NCBI GenBank assembly: GCA_964017185.1
Contig: OZ024874.1
Location: 36,556,721 to 36,620,720, forward strand
Length of the DNA: 64,000 nucleotides
Direction: 5' to 3'
Origin: Rugalucina vietnamica
Lineage: Eukaryota; Mollusca; Bivalvia; Lucinida; Lucinidae
Shown here piece by piece: positions 1 to 9,209 of this stretch (positions within the stretch are counted from its first letter, which is position 1; each line of letters opens with the position of its first letter). A program made the translations under genes and the position numbers. The notes under the pieces are model-generated. The model was not told where the DNA came from. It saw nothing but the letters and a program-made list of their open reading frames with translations, and did not search any database.

Positions 1-290
1 GACAACAGTTTACTGCATATGTGACCTTGCTAAGAAATAGGACAAGGTCATCACAGGGTCATAATTTATGTACATATTGTAGTACTCTACTAGTCCACAA
101 TGCTACATGCTAAATTTCGTTGAAATTGGTCCACCGGTTCTGGAGAAGAAGTTTTTGAAGGGTTTTTACCATATATGGGATTGGGGGCCATCTTGGTCAT
201 GTGACACATTGGTTTCCCCTTCCTATAGATTCTTCATATCAAATTTGGTTTTGATTGGCCAATGGGTTTCAGAAGAGATCTTTGAATACT
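1..290 (+). repeat. Truncated unit of the hairpin-ended dispersed repeat family
   Basis: This stretch has the unit features seen again near 39-41 kb and 62-64 kb: an AAGGTCATC block, a TGCTACAT block, a 'ggttctggagaagaag' block, a 'ccatcttggtcatgtgac' block and 'gggtttcagaag'. It runs off the left edge of the window and has no terminal hairpin on its right side. It abuts the conserved left terminus of the next copy at 291. The short ORF inside it (107-292) is a translation of repeat sequence and has no coding support. Confidence 0.75.
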
Positions 291-2623
291 AGAGGACCAT
301 TGGTCCTGTAGCTCACCTGAGAGATTATCACATTGTAAGCTCATGAGATTTAAATTAATTGAGAATCGACCAATGAAAGTCTATGCATGGACACTATTGA
401 CCCCCGGGGCATGGCCGAATTTGACCCAGGGGCATGACTGGCACAATTTATAATGGGGACTACCAAACATTGCTACATACAAAATATAGAAGCTCTGGGC
501 CTTTTGGTTTCAGAGAAGAAGATTTTTGTTAGTTTTTCCCATTGTAAGTCTATGGAGACTATCTACCCCCGGGGCGTGACCAAATTTGACCCCAGGGGCA
601 TGGCTGGCACAATTTATGTAGAGGACCATTAGCCATTGCCACATACAAAATATCAAAGCTGTGTGCCCTGTGGTTTCAGAGAAGATTTTTTAATTTTTTC
701 CCATAGCAAGTCTATTGAGACTATCAACCTCCGGGGCCTGGCCAAATTTGACCCCAGGGGCATGAATGGCACAATTTATGTAGAGGACCATTAGCCATTG
801 CTACATACCAAATAACAAAGCTGTGGGCCTAGTGGTTTCAGAGAAGAAGATTTTTTTAGTTTTTCCTATTGTAGGTCTATGGAGACTATCCACCCCCGGG
901 GCGTGGCCAATTTTGACCCCGGGGACATGAGGCACAATTTATGTAGAGGACCATTAGCCATTGCCACATACAAAATATCAAAGCTGTGGGCCCTGTGGTT
1001 TCAGAGAAGAAGATTTTTTATTTTTTTTCCCATAGTAAGTCTATGGCGACTATCAACCCCCGGGGCGTAGCCAAATTTGACCCCAGGGGCATGAATGGCA
1101 CAATTTATGTAGAGGACCATTAGCCATTGCTACATACAAAATATCAAAGCTGTGGGCCCTGTGGTTTCAGAGAAGAAGATTTTTTAATTTTTTTCCCATA
1201 GTAAGTCTATGGAGACTATCAACCCCCGGGGCGTGGCCAAATTTGACCCCAGGGGCATGAATGGCACAATTTATGTAGAAGACCATTAGCCATTGCTACA
1301 TACCAAATAACAAAGCTGTGGACCTAGTGGTTTCAGAGAAGAAGATTTTTTTAGTTTTTCCTATTGTAGGTCTATGGAGACTATCCACCCCCGGGGCGTG
1401 GCCAATTTTGACCCCGGGGACATGATTGGCACAATTTATGTAGAGGACCATTAGCCATTGCCACATACAAAATATCAAAGCTGTGGGCCCTGTGGTTTCA
1501 GAGAAGAAGATTTTTTTAATTTTTTTCCCATAGTAAGTCTATGGAGATTATCAACCCCCGGGGCGTGGCCAAATTTGACCCCAGGGGCATGAATGGCACA
1601 ATTTATGTAGAGGACCATTAGCCATTGCTACATACTAAATATCAAAGCTGTTGGCCTAGTGGTTTCAGAGAAGAAGATTTTTTTAGTTTTTTCCTATTGT
1701 AGGTCTATGGAGACTATCGACTCCCAGGGTGTGGCCAAATTTGACCCCAGGGGCATGATTGGCACAATTTATGTAGAGGACCATTAGCCATTGCCACATA
1801 CAAAATATCAAAGCTGTGGGCCCTGTGGTTTCAGAGAAGAAGATTTTTTATTTTTTTTCCCATAGTAAGTCTATGGAGACTATCAACCCCTGGGGCGTGG
1901 CCAAATTTGACCCCAGGGGCATGAATGGCACAATTTATGTAGAGGACCATTAGCCATTGCTACAAACCAAATATCAAAGCTGTGGGCCTAGTGGTTTCAG
2001 AGAAGAAGATTTTTTTAGTTTTTCCAATTGTAAGTCTATGGAAACTATCCACCCCCGGGGCGTGGCCAAATTTGACCCCAGGGGCATGGCTGGCACAATT
2101 TATGTAGAGGACCATTAGCCATTGCCACATACCAAATATCAAAGCTGTGGGCCCTGTGGTTTCAGAGAAGAAGATTTTTTAATTTTTTTCCCATAGTAAG
2201 TCTATGGAGACTATCGACCCCCCGGGGCGCGGCCAAATTTGACCCCAGGGGCATGAATGGCACAATTTACGTAGAGGACCATTAGCCATTGCTACATACC
2301 AAATATCAAAGCTGTGGGCCTAGTGGTTTCAGAGAAGAAGATTTTTTTAGTTTTTCCCATTGTAAGTCTATGGGACCTATCTGTTGCCATGGAAACCACA
2401 ATTTTGATACAATCTGCTCCAAAACCTAATGCCATCAATCCCCCAACCCAATTATGGTTCACATCAAATTTGATCAAGATCGGCCTACTAGCTTCAGAAA
2501 TATTCTTCTTTGAAATTGTGGACGGACGACGACGACGGACGACGACGGACGACGGACGACGACGGACGCCGGATGCCTGCCTATCCTATAAGCTCACCTG
2601 TGAGCCTTCGGCTCAGGTGAGCT
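291..2623 (+). mobile_element. Complete hairpin-ended dispersed element, copy A
   Basis: The left end carries the perfect palindrome AGGACCATTGGTCCT (293-307) followed by AGCTCACCTGAG (310-321). The right end is CTCAGGTGAGCT (2612-2623), the exact reverse complement of the left 12-mer. It forms the second arm of a terminal hairpin (2591-2623) with a 10-bp outer stem and a GAGCC-TTC-GGCTC core. Just inside the right end is a GACGACGG-rich simple repeat (2521-2568). The same ends recur at 38,997/41,054, 43,457/44,928 and 61,807/63,915. No protein is encoded, so the element is non-autonomous. Terminal hairpins plus a tandem core resemble Helitron/Helentron-associated HINE elements such as mollusc 'pearl', but this class assignment is inference. 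Confidence 0.7.
395..2385 (+). repeat. Tandem array, ~166-bp monomers arranged as ~333-bp A/B dimers
   Basis: About twelve head-to-tail units. The anchor 'gaccattagccattg' recurs near 611, 785, 945, 1113, 1279, 1445, 1613, 1778, 1947, 2110 and 2278. Type A units have 'gccctgtgg', 'catagtaagtctatgg' and 'gaatggc'; type B units have 'gcctagtgg', 'attgtaggtctatgg' and mostly 'gattggc'. They alternate over most of the array with one A-A interruption (about 936-1270). Each unit has a paired 'cccccggggcgtgg' and 'gaccccaggggcatg' segment. The array replaces the longer ~465-bp units seen in other copies of the family. Recurrent ORFs of ~60 codons inside it are period artefacts. Confidence 0.9.
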
Positions 2624-2790
2624 AATAATGGTAATATACATGTATATTGCCACGGGTGGGGGAGGACCAGCCCCTGAGGTCCAATTTTTTTCAGAATCAT
2701 CAATCTTCAGTGCATTCGCCCATTTCCTTCAAGTTTTCCCCTTCAAATGACATTTTGTCAATTTAACCAAAAGAGATAGTTTTTCAAGAT
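2624..2790 (+). repeat. Partial related repeat unit downstream of copy A
   Basis: The stretch contains 'atacatgtatattgcc', 'tttttttcagaatcatcaat', 'gcccatttcctt' and 'tcaaatgacatttt'. It matches, in the opposite orientation, the unit boundary of the copy at 43.5-44.9 kb. It is a fragment with no terminal hairpin of its own. Confidence 0.6.
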
Positions 2791-4090
2791 TGTAGGCACC
2801 TAGATGCGGTAGATGCGTAAACTCATTTAGAAATTTTCACTTCCCCTTACCCAACTTTCACTCATGAGTATGTGCAGATTTTTCAGCTTAGTACAAAAAT
2901 GTACCTTTGTTATTGCATTAAAGATGTCTGCTTAATATTACTTACCAATTACTTTGACCAATGGATTTCTTTTCAGTTCAGTGGCAATTGTTTTTTTGGG
3001 TATATCTCCGCATTCGTCTTGGATCCTCAGCTTACTTTTAGCTGACAGCGTAAGGCCTAGCTGGTTCATTCTTGTAAAACCCTGATAGTAAAGCAGTCTA
3101 AAGAATTATTCATATGCAAAACAACTGGGTCAGTCGGAGTAAAACAAGTACATGTGTGGTCTGGACTGTATGACTGGCAAACAAGGTTCTTTTTTTAATA
3201 ATAGTAAAAGATCTTAACATGGCCTGAGAAGTTGTTTCACAGGAATGCAATTACGGTGCAGTCGGTAACATTGCACACCTAAGGTATTTCATGTCGGGTC
3301 TGACATCAAATATAAACACTGACTAACATCACTTACCATGAGACGTTTTAGTAATTCAATAATAAAAATATAATATGAAATGCTAGCAATTTCTGGCAGC
3401 TTTAGAAATATTGTGGCTTAAACACATGCACCCCCTTGAAAAATTTGGAGGCAATTTGTTCCCTAACATTGCTCACTGCCAAATCAAATGTATATTTTAT
3501 AGCAACATGCATTTCATTCACAGCAGTTGTATTTCTGTCAATACATATGACACCCATGTGACAAATTGCAAACATGAAAGTTCAAAGAAAATCATGCTGT
3601 GGCACAAAAATGTCACCACACAGTATTTCAAAATTAAACAATGGTGCTAAATTATTCAATCAGAAAGGAAGGAAAATCATTTTTGGTCTTTAAATTTATC
3701 TTGTACACTCTTGTTGGTGTAACATATTAGAAACCAGTATTGATAGTCCTATATTGTTTGAAATTTGGTTGGCATGCCATGTGCGCAATGTTTGGGGCTG
3801 CGCAATGTTAGGGGACTCGACTGTAAATTGCCTTACTTTAGATTTCTGCATATTTTAAGAACATGTCATGATACCCCTGTCTGTCTGTAATGTTTCTCAA
3901 CAAATTTGACCATACTGGGATGTACAGCAACAGAAGATGGATTGAAGATAGGGTAGATTATATTCTCTGCAGCATAGGTTGCATTATGTTATCACACAGC
4001 TGATTTTTGTCACTGGTTTCAAATATATATATATAAAAAAAAAAACAGCTAAAGTTTTCGACAGGCGCATAATTTATAATGACCGGGTAC
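2791..4090. other. No gene recognised; possible intron or 3' region of the minus-strand candidate gene
   Basis: AT-rich unique-looking sequence. I looked on the minus strand for a phase-0 exon that would continue the candidate gene ending at 4091 and found none without an early stop. The 79-codon plus-strand ORF at 3411-3650 has no recognisable domain and no splice or repeat context to support it. Confidence 0.4.
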
Positions 4091-4271
4091 CTCATCTGTC
4101 AAATGTCCCTCAAGACAAATAGCTGAGGTCAGTCTCTGGTAGGCTGACAGCTCGGTGTTGCGCTGATGTAGTAAAACGGAATATGCCGAAGCCACAGCTG
4201 GAATACCCTTCATCTTGCTCTTCTTGTCTATCCCCGCAATGGCCAGTAGCATTTCATATAAAAATGGCATT
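4091..4271 (-). CDS. Candidate internal exon 3 of an unrecognised host gene
   Basis: On the minus strand the sequence reads a pyrimidine-rich tract and ttttcag (acceptor, 4273-4272), 181 nt open in one frame, then GATGAG followed by GTACCC (donor, 4090-4089). The exon starts with one nucleotide of a split codon, which fits the two nucleotides left by the exon ending at 5789, and it ends on a codon boundary. It encodes 60 residues beginning MPFLYEMLLAIAG and containing SVLLHQRNTELSAYQRL. Spacing of RN, Q and GH residues loosely recalls DUF6589-type proteins; this is a weak impression from memory, not a domain call. No following exon was found, so the gene is partial here. Confidence 0.5.
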
Positions 4272-4330
4272 CTGAAAAATTGAAAGTGTTGTGATCTAAT
4301 ATATTACATTAAATTAGCATACATGTACTT

Positions 4331-4355
4331 GTATATATATATATATATATATATA
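4331..4355. repeat. (TA)n microsatellite
   Basis: An uninterrupted run of about a dozen TA dinucleotides lies in the candidate gene's second intron. Confidence 0.8.
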
Positions 4356-4674
4356 CACCATATGTATATAAACTCTGATTAAAATCAAACTCGAAAATAA
4401 TATCTAGATGCCATGTGAAATTATTTCAAATAATGTAATTAAACAAAAATAATAATTTTCTACATTTTCATTGATTCTGGACTTGTTCAAACAGAGTCAC
4501 AAGCTTTTTAGTTAAGTGTAGAATGTCAAGGAAGTTATATGATTACATTTAAAATAAGACACCAAGTGGGAAGAGAAAGAACATTACAAGACATGTCAAA
4601 TATTGTCAACAACACAAAAGAAGAACAAGATGACTAGCTCTTTCCATACAAGATAGACATCAGGCTAGCATTAG

Positions 4675-4900
4675 GAACCAGAGGACCAATGGTCCTGTAA
4701 ACGCTCACCTGAGATCTGCTGCATATACCAATAAACATGTTTGACTATTATTGTATTTAACCCCAGTGCAGGGGCAGATGACGCCCTTGGGCCATTTTCT
4801 TTTTTCAGAATAATCAATATTCGTCCATTTGCCAATATCCTGCTGGCTTTTCTCTTCAAATGACATTTTTAAAAGTTTTCCCCATTCAATGAAAAATTAC
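4675..4900 (+). repeat. 5' fragment of the hairpin-ended family, copy B
   Basis: It begins with the conserved left terminus AGAGGACCAATGGTCCT and GCTCACCTGAGATCTGCTGC. It then follows the same sequence as the left end of the 43.5-44.9 kb copy (read on the minus strand): 'catataccaataa', 'ccccagtgcaggggcagat', 'ccatttgccaat'. It stops within the first unit with no right terminus, so it is a truncated insertion in the intron of the minus-strand gene. Confidence 0.75.
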
Positions 4901-4907
4901 ATTGTTG

Positions 4908-5050
4908 TTACTGACGTCGTCAATGACGTTACGTATTCCCGCAAAAGTGTTAATACACGTGTGGTCATATGTCAATATCCACTGGAAAACAGTGACGTCA
5001 TATGATAAATGACGTTATCCATTGGAAAACAGCGATGTCATATGATAAGA
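4908..5050. promoter_or_regulatory. Cluster of CRE-like TGACGT motifs with a ~39-bp duplication
   Basis: TGACGT or its complement occurs in 'ctgacgtcgtca', 'atgacgttacg', 'gtgacgtcatatg' and 'atgacgttatcc'. The stretch around 4976-5048 is a duplicated unit ('tccactggaaaacag...gtcatatgataa'). One site is the full palindrome TGACGTCA. A regulatory role is inference; the cluster lies inside a candidate intron. Confidence 0.3.
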
Positions 5051-5135
5051 GCTGATAATGTTAATGAATCTGTAAGATAAAGACTATTTGTAATATGATT
5101 TCTGTGTTGTGAGTTGATGCTACTATTGTTTTAAG

Positions 5136-5215
5136 TCCCGGTCAGATTCGAACTGACATTTCCTCAAGTCATTGTGGACCCAAGGTGTACTACCTTTGTA
5201 CTACAAGGACTGCAT
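5136..5215 (-). repeat. tRNA-like SINE head
   Basis: Read on the minus strand, this has an A-box-like 'tagtacaaaggtagtac' and a B-box-like 'agttcgaatctgacc' about 45 nt apart, followed by AT-rich sequence. The acceptor arms do not pair as in a functional tRNA and there is no clean 7-nt anticodon loop, so it is read as a SINE or tRNA-pseudogene head. Confidence 0.5.
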
Positions 5216-5788
5216 GTTAAAGAAGCATCAGACTCTGTGCAGAATCCCTGCATGTGAGCAACATGTCTACAGAGAAATGTTACTTTATGCATGAAAGAAT
5301 ACATGTTCAGTCAGAGCTTCCATGCTCAAATTCCATGTTCTCTTTAATGACCTATGAGCAAATTCAATTGCACGACAAGTTAATCTTACCTTTCCATTCC
5401 CATTGTCTGGCACGCTAGTCAATGCCATAGATCTTTCTTCAACAGAAAAGAACAAGTAACATAAAAATGAACAAAACAACCGACCAGCTAATCTTTTTGT
5501 TCTACGGTATGTTGTAATAGGTCATGCAATCTTTTGTTTGTTTGTTTTTATGTGCATTTAAACTGACTGTTATGCTGGATTGTTTGAGGACCAAACAACA
5601 AATATATCACCCAAAGTACAGGAAAAGTAAATATTCTAATTCACAATCACAATTGCCTTTGTAAATATTTCACTGTGAAATTAAAGTTTCAAAATTATTT
5701 TTTATGCATAAAGCTGGATGAAAGAGCTAAATTTAAACTGAAGCAAATTCAAACTTTATCAAAAATCATATAATAGCATCATAAATAC

Positions 5789-6067
5789 CTTGATGAAATC
5801 TCAGAAAGTATCTGTGGGATGAGAGTCTCACTCTCCGCTGAAAGCTTCTCCATTGTTCTGTTATGGCTCAACACAGATCTCTCCTCCTTTCTAGACGTTA
5901 ATGATGAACAGGTAGCATTTACTTCTCCAATTAATATTTGCTCAACACCATTCCGTATGTTTGTTATCTGCATTAGCTTCTTAGCAGTAATAATGTCCAT
6001 GTTCCTGGGAGATGAAGTAGGGAGGTCGTCTTTCATAATATGTATCTCTGCATCATGATGCTGTTGG
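5789..6067 (-). CDS. Candidate internal exon 2 of the unrecognised host gene
   Basis: The minus strand reads tacatacag (acceptor ending at 6068), then 279 nt open in one frame, then TCATCAAG with GTATTT (donor at 5788-5787). The exon begins with one nucleotide that completes the AG left by the 8142-8218 exon and leaves two nucleotides for the exon at 4271, so all three share one frame. The ~92 residues start QQHHDAEIHIMKDDLP and are hydrophilic with no recognisable domain. Codon phase and splice borders are the main support. The plus-strand ORF 5819-6058 is a shadow of this exon. Confidence 0.5.
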
Positions 6068-6261
6068 CTGTATGTATGGTCTTTTTATGAAAATAAATAT
6101 ATATGTTATGTGCATTCAGATATTTGACACCCTCATATGCAAAACAATGAACATTGCTGAAAAAAAAAATATTTCCTGATAAAGATTTTATCAGTTTGGA
6201 TAATTCAAGTTGATGAATTCATTCTTACTGTTGCTGTATGTTAACTCATCTGTTAGAACTC

Positions 6262-6640
6262 TACAAAAAATTAGCATCAAGCAAGACTTACAGTTAAGAC
6301 CACACATCCAAAGTATTTATGGGAAAGGGACTTTATAAGTTTAAAGCTTTCGTTCTAATCTTATACTTTGTTATTGTATACGTATATATGTTTTGCATGT
6401 CAAATTTATTTTGAGCATAGGGTAAATATGTTTAAACTAGAGTATTCTAAAAAAAATTAGCATCAAGCAAGACTTACAGTTAAGACCACACATCCAAAGT
6501 ATTTATGGGAAAGGGACTTTATAAGTTTAAAGCTTTCGTTCTAATCCTATACTTTGTTATTGTATGTATGTATATATGTTTTGCATGTCAAATTTATATT
6601 GAGAATAAATACATGTAGGTTTAAACTAGAGTATTCTGAG
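6262..6640. repeat. Recent tandem duplication, ~182-bp period
   Basis: The block beginning 'aaattagcatcaagcaag', running through 'agtatttatgggaaagg' and ending 'aactagagtattct', occurs twice with only scattered changes. The second copy carries an extra 'gtatgtatgtatata' stretch. The high identity suggests a young local duplication, outside the candidate exons. Confidence 0.85.
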
Positions 6641-7165
6641 GTTGACTTTATACGTGCATGTATATAGGATCTTAAGCTTAAACTTGTGGTCCCTGGTGGA
6701 GCAAGGGTAGCCCTCACATTATGAGCCTTACAGTTCAAATGTACTATTAAAGGAATAGGATGACATACTTCTAAATATGCTTTATATGAAGTATACCTAA
6801 GCTAAACACTTTGTATCAAACTTCATGACAATGAACTGAGTTATGAAAGTATGAAGAACCAAAATGTTGTAGAATGTTGTAGAATGTACAATTGATGATA
6901 TCTTAAAGAACACTTGACAGATTTTCATAATAATGCCAGGTGGAACAATTGTTGGCATTTTAACATTTATGAGCAGGATAAATTTTAGTCTCAGCTGAGC
7001 TGAGCATGAAAAAAAAAGTTTTATAACCTCGGGACCAGATTGTACATGTAAAGTATTCCTGAACCAATTTCAATTTTTTTGGCACATTTCATGACTTTTA
7101 ATGCAAACTTTATGGATGACATAGGCAGATTTTTCCTGAGGCATCACAAAAATATGTCCACGACA

Positions 7166-7432
7166 AGTACACCCCTCCTACCCCAATTTCATATATCAAA
7201 ACTAGGGTTTTCAAGGGTATACCCATTTTTCTTATTTTTCATCCAAAACATAGATTGTGGGTACTTGTTAGAATCACCTGACCGAGGCGATTCTAACATG
7301 TACCCACAATTGATGTTTTGAGCAAAAATTTTGTGGAAGCATCCACAATCTGCGTTTTGGAAAAAATAAGAAACATGTATACCCTGTATACCCCAATGTT
7401 GCTATATAAAAGTGGTTTTAAGGGGGGTACAC
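7166..7432. mobile_element. MITE-like foldback with ~95-bp imperfect terminal inverted repeats
   Basis: The left arm starts GTACACCCCTCCTACCCC and runs to CAAAACATAGATTGTGG (about 7260). The right arm read on the minus strand starts GTGTACCCCCCTTAAAACC and runs to CAAAACGCAGATTGTGG. Between them lies an inner hairpin (7244-7321) in which GATTGTGGGTAC pairs with GTACCCACAATTG. Related halves occur at 20,270-20,400 and on both sides of the insertion at 24.2-25.0 kb. No coding capacity. Confidence 0.7.
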
Positions 7433-7459
7433 ATTGCATGGACATCATATACAAATTTT

Positions 7460-7830
7460 TGGGGTGGATTCCGCCCATAAATGAGGCGTAATTTGGGAGT
7501 AACACATTTTTCAGGCAAAAAAGTTGAAAAGCACTGAGTTTTTCCAGGCGAGAATTCCTCCTGTAAAAAAGGCACAGTTTTTTCCGCCCGTAAATTAGTC
7601 AAGCAATAAATTACAGTTTCCTGTTCTAGAGTAGTCACACAGACATGAGTTACACAGACTTACTTACAACATAAGCAGTTTTAAGACTTGATTTTACGCC
7701 CGGATTCCACCCTGAACATTTTTGGATTCCGCCCGGAAGCTTATCAGATTTCCGCCCAGAAAGTTTGCAGAATTCCGTCTAATTTGCATATTTTGCCCCG
7801 GTTTTACACGCGGATTCTACCCCAAAACTA
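7460..7830. repeat. Degenerate short repeats containing TTCCGCCC
   Basis: 'attccgcccataaa', 'tttccgcccgtaaat', 'tacgcccggattcc', 'attccgcccggaag' and 'tttccgcccagaaag' recur every 60-120 bp. ORFs across the region (7293-7638 minus, 7722-7940 plus) follow this repeat and are not supported as genes. Confidence 0.45.
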
Positions 7831-8103
7831 AGGTATCCCCTTTTAAAAGTCCTAGGGGCATAAAATTTATTAATTTCTGGTCGAAATTTAAGAAGAAAAT
7901 TCTTAACGTACGAAATGTTCCATACAGAATGTTATCCTGATGGGTTAATTTCCAAAATGTGTTTCATGGAAAAAGATAAACAACAATCATTTTTTCAAAA
8001 AATGTACATACCTTCCAAGTTGTCAAATAAGAGAAAGAGAAAACAAAGAGAAATCATTGGTAACCCTGACCCTGAGTCACACTATATGAGCCAGATAGTG
8101 AGT

Positions 8104-8167
8104 AGTCTGACTAGTCAGCCGTCAAAATGTAAGTATCATACCTAAGGTTCATTTTGCCGTCTGACTC
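8104..8167. repeat. ~64-bp foldback overlapping the exon-1 donor site
   Basis: AGTCAGCCGTCAAAATG (8115 on) pairs with CATTTTGCCGTCTGACT (8151-8167): 17-bp arms with two mismatches and a short loop. A second copy in the opposite orientation lies at 10,620-10,690. The predicted splice donor of the minus-strand exon 8142-8218 lies in the loop. Confidence 0.6.
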
Positions 8168-8218
8168 CAGCACATTCTCAAAAAGCCAAGCTGTCGGCCA
8201 CTTTTGGGTGACATCCAT
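8142..8218 (-). CDS. Candidate first coding exon of the unrecognised host gene
   Basis: On the minus strand the ATG at 8218-8216 opens 25 codons starting MDVTQKWPTAWLFENVLE, then CTTAG and GTATGAT (donor at 8141-8140). Two nucleotides are left over, and the next candidate exon (6067-5789) begins with one nucleotide, so the frame is preserved. The start could instead be internal if an acceptor lies upstream. The last third of the exon coincides with a foldback repeat arm. The product is unknown. Confidence 0.45.
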
Positions 8219-8700
8219 TATTACAGAATAACAAGTTTTTATACAAAACAAATGGTGCAAAACACTGTAAAACAAAATAAAAAACACACCTCCATTTGAA
8301 AAAAGCTAAAATATATCCAAATTTTGTTGTTTTGTAAAAGAAATCCCTTCACTGTGGCTGACATGCTTTCTTCAAAAATTGCATCTCAGGAAGGGAACTG
8401 CGAACATCTGATTGGCTCTGACCCATCACATGACCAAATCAACCAATCAGATGAGGGCATTCCCATAAAATCAGTGGCTAAAAACAGCTTGCAGTGATAT
8501 TTATAGTAATTGGGATTTCATCAATGGAAGTTTAGTTTAATACTATTTATTGCATAACAGGAAAGCAATGGGTTTGGGCTACAAGTTCTCTCAACCTTAG
8601 TTACAGCCCTCCCCCTACAACATATTTACAATGATCAACATGGCAACAACAGTTACAAATTACAATTTTCATATTTACAAAAATAAACAAGGCAAAAATA

Positions 8701-8831
8701 TATAGGATAGGATAGGATAGGATAGGATAAGAAGATAAGATAGGATAAGATAAGATAAGAAGATAAGATAAGATAAGATAAGATAAGATAAGATAAGATA
8801 AGATAAGATAAGATAAGATAAGATAAGATAA
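8701..8831. repeat. GATAA/GATAG pentamer microsatellite, 3' tail of the LINE
   Basis: Repeated 'ggata' units (8702-8730) give way to long 'gataa' units up to 8831. On the minus strand this is a (TTATC)n tract right after the LINE 3' UTR, the usual way CR1/L2/RTE-type elements end. Unlike poly-A, such tails arise by template-primed slippage. Confidence 0.85.
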
Positions 8832-8988
8832 AGAAGTTGTCCAGTGAAAGTCTATGTGCTGTGTCGCTCGTCAGGGTAACGCGGGTGGCTTGTTAAGTGA
8901 CTTGACTTGCGTTGATTGTACCTGAAAAAGATAGATGTCAAAGTTAAACAAGTGAGATTGGTCAAATATCTATTTAGTGTATATGTGC

Positions 8989-9209
8989 TCAAGTAAATCT
9001 GCCGGTGGATTGAATGTATATTTGGACATACTGAAAAAGACGAGAGTTATCCTCATCAGATAGTGTTTCTTTGCCTTGTAAGAGAGTACTAACACTAAGG
9101 GGATGGAAGTCACGTGTGTTCCGGAATAGGATAATTCTTTGATCTGTATAGCGAACACATTTAAAAAAGTAGTGCTCAGCAGTTTCTTCATCTCTAAGGC
9201 AATCACTTC
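8989..9209 (-). pseudogene. LINE ORF2 C-terminal fragment (zinc-finger-like tail)
   Basis: In the frame one step off the 426-codon ORF, the minus strand reads DCLRDEETAEHYFFKC, then QR, DFHPLSV and an in-frame stop at 8991-8989. A Cys-x8-His-x4-Cys core with ETAEHYFF is the C-terminal region typical of LINE ORF2 proteins. It is fused out of frame to the endonuclease at the deletion junction (about 9203-9214). The 426-codon ORF therefore reads through this segment in the wrong frame for its last ~70 residues. Confidence 0.75.

Noticed and set aside
1296..2477. Three similar ~60-codon minus-strand ORFs (MIFCMWQWLMVLYINC-type)
   Set aside because: They recur with the period of the tandem array and are translations of the repeat, not genes.
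5396..5445. Possible exon (RSMALTSVPDNGNGK) with a GTAAGA donor on the minus strand
   Set aside because: It would end on a codon boundary, but the next supported exon at 4271 needs two leftover nucleotides, so including it breaks the frame. Direct joining of 5789 to 4271 works.
9000..9209. Last ~70 residues of the 426-codon ORF (from about KLLSTTFLNVF) as a novel domain
   Set aside because: They are an out-of-frame reading of the ORF2 C-terminal finger region after the deletion junction.
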